Assembly (NCBI RefSeq): GCF_051860665.1
Contig: NZ_JBHYDM010000009.1
Location: 62,001-126,000 of the forward strand
Length of the DNA stretch: 64,000 bases
Reading direction: 5' to 3'
From: Falsiroseomonas sp051860665
GTDB taxonomy: Bacteria > Pseudomonadota > Alphaproteobacteria > Acetobacterales > Acetobacteraceae
The position numbers and the translations under genes are program-made. The notes under the pieces were generated by a model that saw nothing but the letters and a program-made list of their open reading frames with translations, made no database searches and was not told the origin of the DNA. Below, one piece after another: positions 50,059-58,136 of the stretch. Position 1 is the stretch's first letter. Each line of letters begins with the position of its first letter.

Positions 50059-50732
50059 CGCCGGCGGGTCCAGAGGAAGGCCAGCGTCCCGCCCAGCAGC
50101 CCGGCCAGCGGCAGCCCCCAGGCGCCGCCCACGCCGTAGGCCAGGGGCGCTGCGAGCACGCCCGCGACCAGCGCCGGGGCGACGCCCGGCCGGGCGGCAT
50201 CGGCCGCCAGCAGCAGCGCGAAATACAGAGGGTTGGCGAAGAGCAGCGCGGCGCGGAGCTCGGCTGGCAGGTTGGGTGCCGCCAGGTGCCCGGCGGCGGT
50301 GGCGGCCATGGCGGCGCACCAGGAGGCCAGTGCGAAGCCGAGAAACCAGGGCAGCCGCGCAGGCTCCGGCAGCGAAGGCAACACGCGCATGCCCGCGGCC
50401 CAGGGGGTGATGGCGATGAAGGGCAGCACGAGCCAGCGCCGCCCGCCGCGGCCGAGCAGCGGCGCGATGGCCACCGCCATGGGCAGGAAGCGCGCATTGG
50501 CCGCCGTCGCCGCGATGGTGGCCGGCAGCGCGGCGCCGCCGCCGGCCGCCAGCTGCAGCAGCACCAGCTGCCCGGCCATGCCATAGACCGCGCCGGTGCA
50601 GAGCAGCGCCCAGGGCAGCGAGAGCCCGGCCTCCGCCACCGCCGCACCGAAGGCCAGGAAGGTGGCGCCCATGGCCAGCGCCGGGGCGCCGAGCGCCTGC
50701 GAAACCCCGCTTCGTGCCGCGCCCGCTGCCAT
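50055..50732 (-). CDS. azlC: AzlC-type branched-chain amino-acid export permease
   Basis: This 225-residue membrane protein has about six hydrophobic helices. The start is GAARSGVSQALGAPALAMGA, with WALLCTGAVYGMAGQLVLLQLA and NARFLPMAVAIAPLLGRGGRRW in the conserved AzlC region. It forms an exporter with AzlD for branched-chain amino acids. No Lrp-type regulator lies next to it. Confidence 0.9.
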   Translation of the reverse strand: MAAGAARSGVSQALGAPALAMGATFLAFGAAVAEAGLSLPWALLCTGAVYGMAGQLVLLQLAAGGGAALPATIAATAANARFLPMAVAIAPLLGRGGRRWLVLPFIAITPWAAGMRVLPSLPEPARLPWFLGFALASWCAAMAATAAGHLAAPNLPAELRAALLFANPLYFALLLAADAARPGVAPALVAGVLAAPLAYGVGGAWGLPLAGLLGGTLAFLWTRRR

Positions 50733-50774
50733 GCTTGGCAGAGTGGCGCGGTCCGCGGCGGGAGTCGCCCCCCC

Positions 50775-51605
50775 TCAGTTCATGAAGCGGGCGTCGCGCT
50801 GGGTGGCGAGTTCCTCATAGGCCGCCTTCACCGCCACCTTGCCATGCAGGCGCTCCAGCCGGCGAACCGTGAAGTGGCCCTCGGCGATGCCCCGGAAGTG
50901 CTCGAGGAAGGCGATGTTCACCGCCGCCCCCGCCGCCGCGCCGAGCACCGGCGCCGCCTGCGCCGAGAGTTTCAGCGCCACCGGCCCGCCGAAGCGCGCG
51001 GCGATGGTGCCCAGGAAGCCGGGCAGCAGCGCGCCGGCCATGCCCTTGCCGACCGCGCCCTTCAAGGCCTCCGCCAGCGCCAGGCGGACGGCGAAATAGC
51101 CGGATTCGGAGGCGTCATCCTGCTTGTCCCGGCCGCCGAGGGCAAAGACCTTCAGGCATTCGGCGGCGATCAGCGGGTCGCCAAGGGTTTCGCCATTCGC
51201 CTCCGCCACCGCCGCGATCTGGCGCAGCAGCAGGGTGGTGGAGACGGGCAGTTCCACCAGCGTGCCCGGCAGGCCAAAGGCGCCACCCGCCGCGCCGGCC
51301 GCGGCCGCCAGGCCCCGGTGGAACCAGGCGGCCGGCAGCGGCGTGGGATTGGCCGAGGGCTGCGCCTTCAGCGCGGCCTGCATGGCGCTGGAGAGCGCGC
51401 GCTTCACCGCGCCGTCCAGCATGGACTGCGCCGCGCCGGGCAGCCGGTTCTTCAGCGCCTCGATCGGCGTGCCGATGGCGGCCGAGAAGCGGGCGGCAAG
51501 CGACACATCCTCCAGCTGCGCCACGGCGCGCGCCAACTCAGCACGGGCCTCGGCGGGCAGGATGTCGGGGGGCGGGGGGGCGAGGGTGATGGACATTGTT
51601 GTCAT
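50775..51605 (-). CDS. EcsC family protein
   Basis: This protein of about 276 residues begins MTTMSITLAPPPPDILPAEA. It is alanine-rich with glycine-rich amphipathic stretches: AAAAGAAGGAFGLPGTLVE, LPVSTTLLLRQIAAVAEANG and VLGAAAGAAVNIAFLEHFRG. This matches EcsC, named from the third gene of the Bacillus ecs operon, whose role is unclear. It overlaps neither neighbour. Two ATGs (51605 and 51596) are close together, and neither has a strong ribosome site. Confidence 0.8.
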   Translation of the reverse strand: MTTMSITLAPPPPDILPAEARAELARAVAQLEDVSLAARFSAAIGTPIEALKNRLPGAAQSMLDGAVKRALSSAMQAALKAQPSANPTPLPAAWFHRGLAAAAGAAGGAFGLPGTLVELPVSTTLLLRQIAAVAEANGETLGDPLIAAECLKVFALGGRDKQDDASESGYFAVRLALAEALKGAVGKGMAGALLPGFLGTIAARFGGPVALKLSAQAAPVLGAAAGAAVNIAFLEHFRGIAEGHFTVRRLERLHGKVAVKAAYEELATQRDARFMN

Positions 51606-51621
51606 ATAGGGATGCGCCGCT

Positions 51622-52014
51622 TCAACTGCGCGGGCTGCTGCGATCACGCAACCAGGCGCAGAAGCCTTCTTCCGGCAGGTCACCCGAGGCCAGGTCCACC
51701 ATGGCCGCCACGGCCTCACCATCGGGCGCGTCCACCCACTGCCCATTCAGATGCAGAAAGGTGACCGCGGCGATGAAGGCGGCGCGCTTGTTGCCGTCGG
51801 CGAAGGGGTGGTTGCGGGCGATGCCAGTGGCATAGGCCGTGGCGAGACGAAAGATATCCGTCTCGCTTTCATAAGCGTAGCGGTTCGGCGCCTTGGCCAG
51901 CGCGCTGTCGAGCAGGTTCGTGTCGCGGAGGCCAGGCAGCCCACCATGCGCGCCCAGCCCTTCCTGATGCAGAATCATCAGGATCTGGCGCGACAGCCAG
52001 ATCGGCTCCTTCAT
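51622..52014 (-). CDS. Doc-type (Fic fold) toxin
   Basis: This 130-residue protein has IWLSRQILMILHQEGLGAHGGLPGLRD at the start and the core motif NHPFADGNKRAAFIAAVTFL, the Doc variant of the Fic motif. In phage P1, Doc phosphorylates EF-Tu. It overlaps the AbrB-type antitoxin by four bases (ATGA), giving the usual antitoxin-first order. Confidence 0.92.
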   Translation of the reverse strand: MKEPIWLSRQILMILHQEGLGAHGGLPGLRDTNLLDSALAKAPNRYAYESETDIFRLATAYATGIARNHPFADGNKRAAFIAAVTFLHLNGQWVDAPDGEAVAAMVDLASGDLPEEGFCAWLRDRSSPRS

Positions 52015-52235
52015 TTAGCGAGTTCGCGCAGCACGTTGCGATAGCGCTTCATCACTTCGCGTCCGACCCGAAGCTGCTCGGCCTCCTCCGGATTTACGGC
52101 CATCAGCATGAAGCCCTCGGGCGTGTTCACGACCTCCAGCGTATCGCCTTCCTGCAGGTCGAGCTTCGCAAGCATCTCCTTCGGCAGGACGACGCCGACA
52201 GAATTGCCGATGGAGCGCAGCTTCAGGGTGGCCAT
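52011..52235 (-). CDS. AbrB/MazE-type antitoxin
   Basis: This 74-residue protein has an N-terminal swapped-hairpin DNA-binding domain (LKLRSIGNSVGVVLPKEMLA, then LQEGDTLEVVNTPEGFMLM) and a C-terminal tail that should bind the toxin (RVGREVMKRYRNVLRELAK). It is paired with a Doc toxin, where P1 uses Phd, a different fold. GGAGGG lies upstream of the ATG. It probably represses the operon from the promoter just upstream. Confidence 0.9.
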   Translation of the reverse strand: MATLKLRSIGNSVGVVLPKEMLAKLDLQEGDTLEVVNTPEGFMLMAVNPEEAEQLRVGREVMKRYRNVLRELAK

Positions 52236-52259
52236 GTCGAGCCCTCCGTTGATACGGCG

Positions 52260-52289
52260 GTTATAACAGGCCGCCCGGTCCTGTGTCCA
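52260..52289 (-). promoter_or_regulatory. Promoter of the toxin-antitoxin pair
   Basis: On the minus strand TGGACA (52289-52284) and TATAAC (52265-52260), 18 bases apart, form a good sigma-70-type promoter. It lies in the gap between the hslU stop and the antitoxin start, where an antitoxin-controlled promoter is expected. Confidence 0.6.
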
Positions 52290-52298
52290 CTTCCGGGG

Positions 52299-53615
52299 CT
52301 ACAGGATGAACTTCGACAGATCCGCATTCCCCGCCAGCGGCGCCACGCGGGTCCGCACCAGCTCGGCATCCACCGAGATGCTCTCCCCGCCCCGGTCCGA
52401 GGCGGTGAAGGAGATCTCGTCCAGCAGCCGCTCCATCACCGTGGCCAGGCGCCGGGCGCCAATGTTCTCCACCGTCGCGTTGATCTCGGCGGCCAGGTCC
52501 GCGATGGCATCCGTCGCGCCCTCGGTGATGTCGAGCGTGACACCCTCCGTCCCCAGCAGCGCGATATACTGTTTTACCAATGAATGCTCGGGCTCCGTCA
52601 GGATGCGGCGGAAATCCTCCCGCGTCAGGGCCGACAGTTCCACCCGGATCGGCAGGCGGCCCTGCAACTCCGGCAGCAGGTCGCTCGGCTTGGCCTGGTG
52701 GAAGGCGCCGGAGGTGATGAACAGGATATGGTCGGTCTTCACCGGGCCATGCTTGGTCGTCACCGTCGTGCCCTCGATGAGGGGGAGAAGATCCCGCTGC
52801 ACGCCCTCGCGCGACACGTCGCCGCCGCGCACGCCGCCCTCGCCGGTGCGGGCGCAGACCTTGTCGATCTCGTCGATGAAGACGATGCCGTTGTTCTCGG
52901 CATTGGAGATCGCCTCGCGGGTCAGCGCCTCCTGGTCCAGCAGCTTGTCGGCCTCGTCCTTGATCAGGTGCTGGCGGGCTTCCGCCACCTGCATCTTGCG
53001 CGGCTTCGTCCGCCCGCCGAACATCTTGCCCAGCATCTCCTGCATGTTCCCCATTTGCGGGGGCATGCCGGGCATGTCCATCATGCCGATGGGCGCGGCC
53101 TGCTCGGCCACCTGCACCTCGATCTCGCGCGTCTCCAGGCTGCCCTCGCGCAGCATGCGGCGGAATTTCTGGCGGGTTTCGCCGGCGGCGCCCTCGCCCA
53201 CCAGCGCCGTCACCAGCCGCTCCTCGGCATTCAGCTCGGCCTTGGCCTGCACGGCCTTGCGGGACTGGTCGCGCGTCTGGGTGATGCTGACCTCGATCAG
53301 ATCGCGGATGATGCTTTCCACGTCGCGGCCGACATAGCCGACCTCGGTGAACTTCGTGGCCTCCACCTTCAGGAAGGGGGCATTGGCGAGCCGCGCCAGG
53401 CGGCGCGCGATCTCCGTCTTGCCGCAGCCGGTGGGCCCGATCATCAGGATGTTCTTCGGCACCACCTCCTCCCGCAGGCCCGCGGGAAGCTGCTGGCGCC
53501 GCCAGCGGTTGCGCAGCGCGATGGCGACCGCGCGCTTGGCGTCGTTCTGGCCGACGATGTGGCGGTCGAGCTCGCTGACGATTTCCCGCGGGGAAAGATT
53601 CACGGTTTCCGTCAC
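52299..53615 (-). CDS. hslU: HslU, ATPase subunit of the HslVU protease
   Basis: This 438-residue AAA+ ATPase starts with GTG at 53615 (the GTGA overlaps the hslV stop). It has LSPREIVSELDRHIVGQND, Walker A ILMIGPTGCGKTEIARRLA, the YVGRDVESIIRDL signature, Walker B GIVFIDEIDKV and the C-terminal LSKFIL end that activates HslV. The I domain (about 110-240) carries a Met- and Pro-rich loop. It unfolds proteins and feeds them to HslV. Confidence 0.97.
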   Translation of the reverse strand: MTETVNLSPREIVSELDRHIVGQNDAKRAVAIALRNRWRRQQLPAGLREEVVPKNILMIGPTGCGKTEIARRLARLANAPFLKVEATKFTEVGYVGRDVESIIRDLIEVSITQTRDQSRKAVQAKAELNAEERLVTALVGEGAAGETRQKFRRMLREGSLETREIEVQVAEQAAPIGMMDMPGMPPQMGNMQEMLGKMFGGRTKPRKMQVAEARQHLIKDEADKLLDQEALTREAISNAENNGIVFIDEIDKVCARTGEGGVRGGDVSREGVQRDLLPLIEGTTVTTKHGPVKTDHILFITSGAFHQAKPSDLLPELQGRLPIRVELSALTREDFRRILTEPEHSLVKQYIALLGTEGVTLDITEGATDAIADLAAEINATVENIGARRLATVMERLLDEISFTASDRGGESISVDAELVRTRVAPLAGNADLSKFIL

Positions 53616-54190
53616 GATTCGATGGTCTCCAGCACGATATTGCCGTTGGTGTAGACACAGATGCCGGCCGCGATGGCCATGGACCGCTTGGCGATCTCCT
53701 CGGCCGAGAGCCCATCCACCGGCAGCAGGGCGCGCGCCGCGGCCAAGGCGAAATTGCCGCCGGAGCCGATGCCGATGATGGCGTCCTCCGGCTCCAGCAC
53801 ATCGCCCTGGCCGGTCAGCAGCAGGCTGCGCTTGCCGTCGGCGACGGCCAGCAGCGCCTCCAGCCGCCGCAGGTAGCGGTCGGTGCGCCAGTCCTTGGCG
53901 AGCTCGACGCAGGCGCGCTCCAGCTGGTCCGGGAAGCGCTCCAGCTTGGCTTCGAGGCGTTCCAGCAGGGTGAAGGCATCCGCCGTGGCGCCGGCGAAAC
54001 CGGCCAGGACCTTGCCCTGTGCGATGCGGCGGACTTTCCGGGCATTGCCCTTGACCACGGTCTGCCCGAGCGAGACCTGGCCATCGCCGGCCATGGCGAC
54101 GCGTCCGTCCTTGCGGACGCAGAGGATGGTGGTGCCGTGCCAGCCCAGGGGGTCGTGACCGGAGGAGGGAGGTGCGTGTGTCGCGTGCAT
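53612..54190 (-). CDS. hslV: HslV, peptidase subunit of the HslVU protease
   Basis: This 192-residue protein begins MHATHAPPSSGHDPLGWHG, a 19-residue propeptide, then TTILCVRKDGRVAMAGDGQVS, so the catalytic N-terminal threonine would be T20 after self-cleavage. RKVRRIAQGKVLAGFAGATAD and a GSGGNFALAAARAL motif are typical. The propeptide is longer than the short Met or Met-His-Gly of many relatives. The start at 54190 is the only ATG in range, but its ribosome site is weak. Confidence 0.94.
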   Translation of the reverse strand: MHATHAPPSSGHDPLGWHGTTILCVRKDGRVAMAGDGQVSLGQTVVKGNARKVRRIAQGKVLAGFAGATADAFTLLERLEAKLERFPDQLERACVELAKDWRTDRYLRRLEALLAVADGKRSLLLTGQGDVLEPEDAIIGIGSGGNFALAAARALLPVDGLSAEEIAKRSMAIAAGICVYTNGNIVLETIES

Positions 54191-54245
54191 CCAGCCCAGA
54201 TGGCGCGGGGCGGGGCCCGCGGCAAGCCACCCCACCCCGGGCGCC

Positions 54246-55073
54246 CTATGCGGCGGCGCGCGGGTAGGTCTGCGCCCGCAGCGCGTCGAGGTCCGGCGTC
54301 TCCATCCCCTCGGGCGCAAGCAGCACCGTCTCAACATGATCCTCATGCAGGTGGTGCAGCAGCGCCCCACACACCCTTGCGCCGGGCAGGCCGGGCTGTT
54401 CGGACGGGTGCACGATGAAGGACAGCGGCGGGGCCCAGGCATAGCTGACGCGGCCCAGCATCACCTGGCGGTGCAGGTGCAGATGGCCGGAGGCGACCAG
54501 CCGCAGCCCGGGATGCTCCAGCACCGGCAACAGCGCGGCGCGGGCCTGCGGAGGGACCGACCAATAGTCGAAGGTCGGGTCGGCAAATTCCGTCACGAAG
54601 ACCGGCTTGTGCAGGAACAGCGCGATGCGCCGATCGCCGGCGCCGGCCGCCGCTTCCGCGATGAAATCGGCCTGCGCCGATTCCTCCGCTTGGCCGGTGC
54701 CCATCACCTCGGAATTCAGGCCGATGACGCGCCAACCCGGCAGGTCCACCAGCCCGCGGCCGGGCCCGCAATGGGCGCGGAACCGATCCAGCCGCGCGCT
54801 GTCAAAAGGCTGGCGCGGCATGGTGTGGGGGTGGCTGCCGGTGTCGTGGTTGCCGGGCAGCGCCAGCAGCGGCGCCGGGAAGGCGCCGTGCAGTGCGGCG
54901 GCCAGCGCCAGATCCTCGTCATGATCCGCGCCATCCAGCGACAGGTCGCCGGAGGCCACGACCAGATCCGGCGGCGAGGCCATCGCCATGGCGTGAATCC
55001 GGGCAAGGTTGCCGCGGAACAGGTCGTTCCGCGGCGAGAGATGCGCGTCGCTGAGCTGCAGGATCGACGGCAC
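54246..55073 (-). CDS. Calcineurin-like metallophosphoesterase (GpdQ/cAMP phosphodiesterase type)
   Basis: This 275-residue enzyme has the five metal motifs: DAHLS (D9/H11), GDLSLDGADH, GNHDTGSH, LFLHKP and GHLHLHR. That is the COG1409 class of cyclic-nucleotide and glycerophosphodiester phosphodiesterases. It starts with GTG 4 bases after the SBP stop, with GGAG 8 bases upstream, as the last gene of the Ugp-type operon. The context suggests it cleaves an imported phosphodiester inside the cell; cAMP hydrolysis is an alternative. Confidence 0.85.
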   Translation of the reverse strand: MPSILQLSDAHLSPRNDLFRGNLARIHAMAMASPPDLVVASGDLSLDGADHDEDLALAAALHGAFPAPLLALPGNHDTGSHPHTMPRQPFDSARLDRFRAHCGPGRGLVDLPGWRVIGLNSEVMGTGQAEESAQADFIAEAAAGAGDRRIALFLHKPVFVTEFADPTFDYWSVPPQARAALLPVLEHPGLRLVASGHLHLHRQVMLGRVSYAWAPPLSFIVHPSEQPGLPGARVCGALLHHLHEDHVETVLLAPEGMETPDLDALRAQTYPRAAA

Positions 55074-55077
55074 CTGG

Positions 55078-56349
55078 TCAGCTCCGGCGCGGCAGCAGGC
55101 GGCGGACCTCGGCGGCCATCTCGGGCAGCACCACCTCGGGGGTCGCCTGGCCCTCGACCACGCGCGCCATGTTGTCCACCATCACCTGCGTCACGCGGAC
55201 GCTCTGCGTGCCCGGGAAGGCATACCAGGGGATCATGCGGTCCACCTGCTCGGTCGCGGTGCGGAAGAGCGGGTTCTCGCGGTAGAACTCGCCGAGGTGG
55301 CGCGGGTCGTCGATCGCGATCTGGTTCACGGGCACATAGCCGGTGTTCTTCGCCATCAGCGCCGTGCCCTCCGCGCTGGTGGAGAAGCGCAGGAACTTCC
55401 AGGCGGCTTCGCGCTTCGTCGCATCACGCGCCGTCAGCATGCCGGCGGCGCCGCCCGTCGGCAGCTTGCCGTCGGCCGCCACCTGCGGGAAGTGCGCGGT
55501 GCGCAGCTCAAAGTTGCGGCCGGTGGACTGGATCATGTTGCGCAGGAAGGCGGTGCTGCCAAAGCGCATGCCGAGCTTGCCGGCGGCGAAGGCCTGCAGC
55601 GCGGTGGTGGCGTTCAGGTTGGGCATGCCGCCCTCCGTCACCATGCGGCGCAGCAGGCGCAGGCTGGCGAGGCCTTCCGGGCCGGCGAAGCCGACATCGC
55701 GCTCATCCGGCGTCAGCATCCGCGCGCCATGGCTGAACAGCAGGGCGGAGAACATCCAGTCGTCGCCGAGCCACTGGTACCACATGCCGTTGGTGCCGCT
55801 GCGCTCGGACTCGATGCGCGCGGCGAGCGCGATCACCGCGTCCCAGGTCTTCGGGAAGGCCGCCGGGTCCGGATCGACGCCGAGGCGGCGGAACAGGTCG
55901 GCATTGTAGTAGGAAATCGGGTTCGAGGCGGCGAAGGCGAGGCCCGACTGGAAGCCACCGAAATGCGCCAGTGCCAGCAGGCTCGGCGTGTAGCCCTGCG
56001 CGGCCGGGTCACCGTCCCGCGTCAGCAGCGGCGCCAGGTCCTGCGCGATGCCGCGCTCGGCGAAGACGCGCAGGCGGTTGAAGCCCTGGTAGGACAGGTC
56101 CGGCAGCTGGTTCGTCGCCGCCTGGCGCAGCACCAGCTGGGTGCCTTCCTCGTAGTTCGGCGTGGTGATGAAGTTGATGCGGATGCCCGGCTCGCGCCTG
56201 GCGAATTCCGCGGCGATCGCATCGTAGCATTCCTTGTAGATCTGCGGCTGCGCGTAATGGACTGTGATCTCCGCATTGGTCTGCGCACGCAGCGCAGGTG
56301 CGGCAAGCAGGCCAGCGCCGAGGGTGAGAAGCGAGCGGCGGTCGATCAT
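55078..56349 (-). CDS. ABC sugar or glycerophosphodiester-type binding protein (UgpB-like)
   Basis: This 423-residue periplasmic protein starts MIDRRSLLTLGAGLLAAPALR, a signal peptide with a Tat-like RR before its hydrophobic core. It has the family-1 fold: ITVHYAQPQIYKECYDAIAAEF, RINFITTPNYEEGTQLVLRQ, DLSYQGFNRLRVFAERGIAQD, then FGSTAFLRNM. GGAG lies 8 bases upstream of the ATG. It delivers substrate to the two permeases. UgpB-like sequence and context favour a glycerol-3-phosphate-related or other polyol ligand; the ligand is not proven. Confidence 0.85.
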   Translation of the reverse strand: MIDRRSLLTLGAGLLAAPALRAQTNAEITVHYAQPQIYKECYDAIAAEFARREPGIRINFITTPNYEEGTQLVLRQAATNQLPDLSYQGFNRLRVFAERGIAQDLAPLLTRDGDPAAQGYTPSLLALAHFGGFQSGLAFAASNPISYYNADLFRRLGVDPDPAAFPKTWDAVIALAARIESERSGTNGMWYQWLGDDWMFSALLFSHGARMLTPDERDVGFAGPEGLASLRLLRRMVTEGGMPNLNATTALQAFAAGKLGMRFGSTAFLRNMIQSTGRNFELRTAHFPQVAADGKLPTGGAAGMLTARDATKREAAWKFLRFSTSAEGTALMAKNTGYVPVNQIAIDDPRHLGEFYRENPLFRTATEQVDRMIPWYAFPGTQSVRVTQVMVDNMARVVEGQATPEVVLPEMAAEVRRLLPRRS

Positions 56350-56374
56350 GCGCGTGTCTCCAATGGACAAAGAA

Positions 56375-57211
56375 TCAGCCCTTGAGGCCGGTGGTGGCGA
56401 TGCCCTCGACGAAGCGGCGCTGGGCGAAGAGGAAGGCCAGCACCAGCGGCGCCGTCATGATCACGGCGGCGGCCATCAGGGCAGCGAAATCGTCGCCGGC
56501 CTCGTCGGAGCGGAAGAACAGCACGCCGAGTGCGGGGGTGGCGCGGGACGGCCCCTCCACCACGATCAGCGGCCAGAACAGGTCGTTCCAATGCGCGACG
56601 ACGGAGAAGATCGCGAAGGCGGTCGCCGCCGGCCAGGCATTGGGCAGCACGACGCGCCAGACAATCCCGGCCTCCGACATGCCATCCAGCCGCGCGGCGT
56701 GGATCAGCTCATCCGGCAGCGCCTTGAAGAATTGGCGGAACAGGAAGATGGCGAAGACGGAGATGGTGAAAGGCAGGATCAGCGCGGCGTAGGTGTTCAG
56801 CAGGCCGAGCTGGCTGAAGCCGACATAGAGCGGCAGTGCCGGCACATGCGGCGGCACCAGCAGGCCCAGCATCACCGCGCCGAAGGCGATGTCCCGTCCC
56901 GGGAAGCGCAGTTTTGCCAGCGCATAGCCGGCCGGAACGGCGAAGAGCAGCTGGAAGGCCAGGATGCCCGCGCAGACCACGATGCCGTTCCAGATGTACT
57001 GGAACACCGGCACCCGGGCGAAGACTTTGCCGTAGTTCTCAACGGCGAAAAAACGTTCGGGCCATAGCGCCAGGCTGGCGCGGAACAGCTCGTCCAGCGG
57101 CTTCAGGCTGGCCGAGACCATCCAGACATAGGGCGCCAGCACCAGCAGCCCGAGCAGGGCCAGCAGCAGCAGCCGCGGCGCATCCGCGAGCCAGGAACGG
57201 CGCTCATCCAT
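56375..57211 (-). CDS. ABC permease, UgpE-like
   Basis: This 278-residue permease has about six membrane helices. The start is MDERRSWLADAPRLLLLALLG, and the coupling loop AARLDGMSEAGIVWRVVLPNAWPA holds the conserved EAA-type motif (EAGI...G...LP) that contacts the ATPase. It is the second permease of the operon and overlaps the UgpA-like gene by 8 bases. Confidence 0.88.
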   Translation of the reverse strand: MDERRSWLADAPRLLLLALLGLLVLAPYVWMVSASLKPLDELFRASLALWPERFFAVENYGKVFARVPVFQYIWNGIVVCAGILAFQLLFAVPAGYALAKLRFPGRDIAFGAVMLGLLVPPHVPALPLYVGFSQLGLLNTYAALILPFTISVFAIFLFRQFFKALPDELIHAARLDGMSEAGIVWRVVLPNAWPAATAFAIFSVVAHWNDLFWPLIVVEGPSRATPALGVLFFRSDEAGDDFAALMAAAVIMTAPLVLAFLFAQRRFVEGIATTGLKG

Positions 57212-58136
57212 AATGGATCTTCCGGTCCAGGGCTTTCGTTTGCAGCCAGACCAGCCCGAGCACGATGACGAGGAACACCAGCGTGATCGCCGCCGAATAG
57301 CCGAGCCGCAGATAGGTAAAGCCTTCGCGGTACATGGTGTAGAGCAGCACCTCGGAGGCGCGGTTCGGCCCGCCCTGGGTCAGCACCGCCACCGTGTCGA
57401 AGACGCGGACGCTGCGGATCAGCGTGATGGTGACGACGAAGAGCGTGGTGGGGCCGAGCAGCGGCCAGGTCACCAGGCGAAAACGGTCCGTCGCGCGCCG
57501 CGCGCCATCCATCTGCGCCGCCGCGTAGAGCTCGCGCGGGATCGCCGTCAGCCCCGCCAGGAACAGCACCATGGTATAGCCGAGATTCTCCCACACCCCG
57601 ATCGCGGCGAGGCTCGCCAGCACCCAGTCGGAGGAGGAGAGCCAGAAGGGCGGATCGGTGATGCCGAGGCGCCGCAGCGCCGCGTTCAGCGGCCCGATGG
57701 TGGGGTGCAGCAGATATTGCCAGGCCGCCGCCATGGCGACGGTGAGCGAGACGACCGGCAGGAAGAACACCGCACGAAACAGCGCCCGCCCGCGGATGCC
57801 GGCCTCGATCAGCAGCGCCGCGCCGAGGCCGAGCGCGATCGACAGCGGCGTGACGATGCCGACATAGATCACGGTGTTCCGCAGCGAGACCGCAAAGCCG
57901 CGATCCGCCAGCAGCTCGGCAAAATTGTCGAGGCCGATCCAGGCGAAGCCCGGCATGCCGAGCTCGTAGTCGGTGAAAGCCAGCGCCACCGCGGCCAGCG
58001 TCGGCAGCAGCAGCATCACCGCATAGGCGATGGCCGCCGGCGCCGTCAGCAGCAGCCCGGCGAGCGCCTCGCCAACCGGTGCGGCGCGGCGGAGGGGGAG
58101 GGCGGCGTCAGACAAGGGCGCGTTCCACCGGCGCAT
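57204..58136 (-). CDS. ABC permease, UgpA-like
   Basis: This permease of about 310 residues has about six helices and the EAA-type loop AAQMDGARRATDRFRLVTWPLLGP before the last helices. It works with the UgpE-like permease. The start is uncertain: ATG at 58136 overlaps the ATPase gene by 29 bases, a TTG at 58115 is nearer to the ATPase end, and the frame is open to 58163. Confidence 0.85.
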   Translation of the reverse strand: MRRWNAPLSDAALPLRRAAPVGEALAGLLLTAPAAIAYAVMLLLPTLAAVALAFTDYELGMPGFAWIGLDNFAELLADRGFAVSLRNTVIYVGIVTPLSIALGLGAALLIEAGIRGRALFRAVFFLPVVSLTVAMAAAWQYLLHPTIGPLNAALRRLGITDPPFWLSSSDWVLASLAAIGVWENLGYTMVLFLAGLTAIPRELYAAAQMDGARRATDRFRLVTWPLLGPTTLFVVTITLIRSVRVFDTVAVLTQGGPNRASEVLLYTMYREGFTYLRLGYSAAITLVFLVIVLGLVWLQTKALDRKIHYG

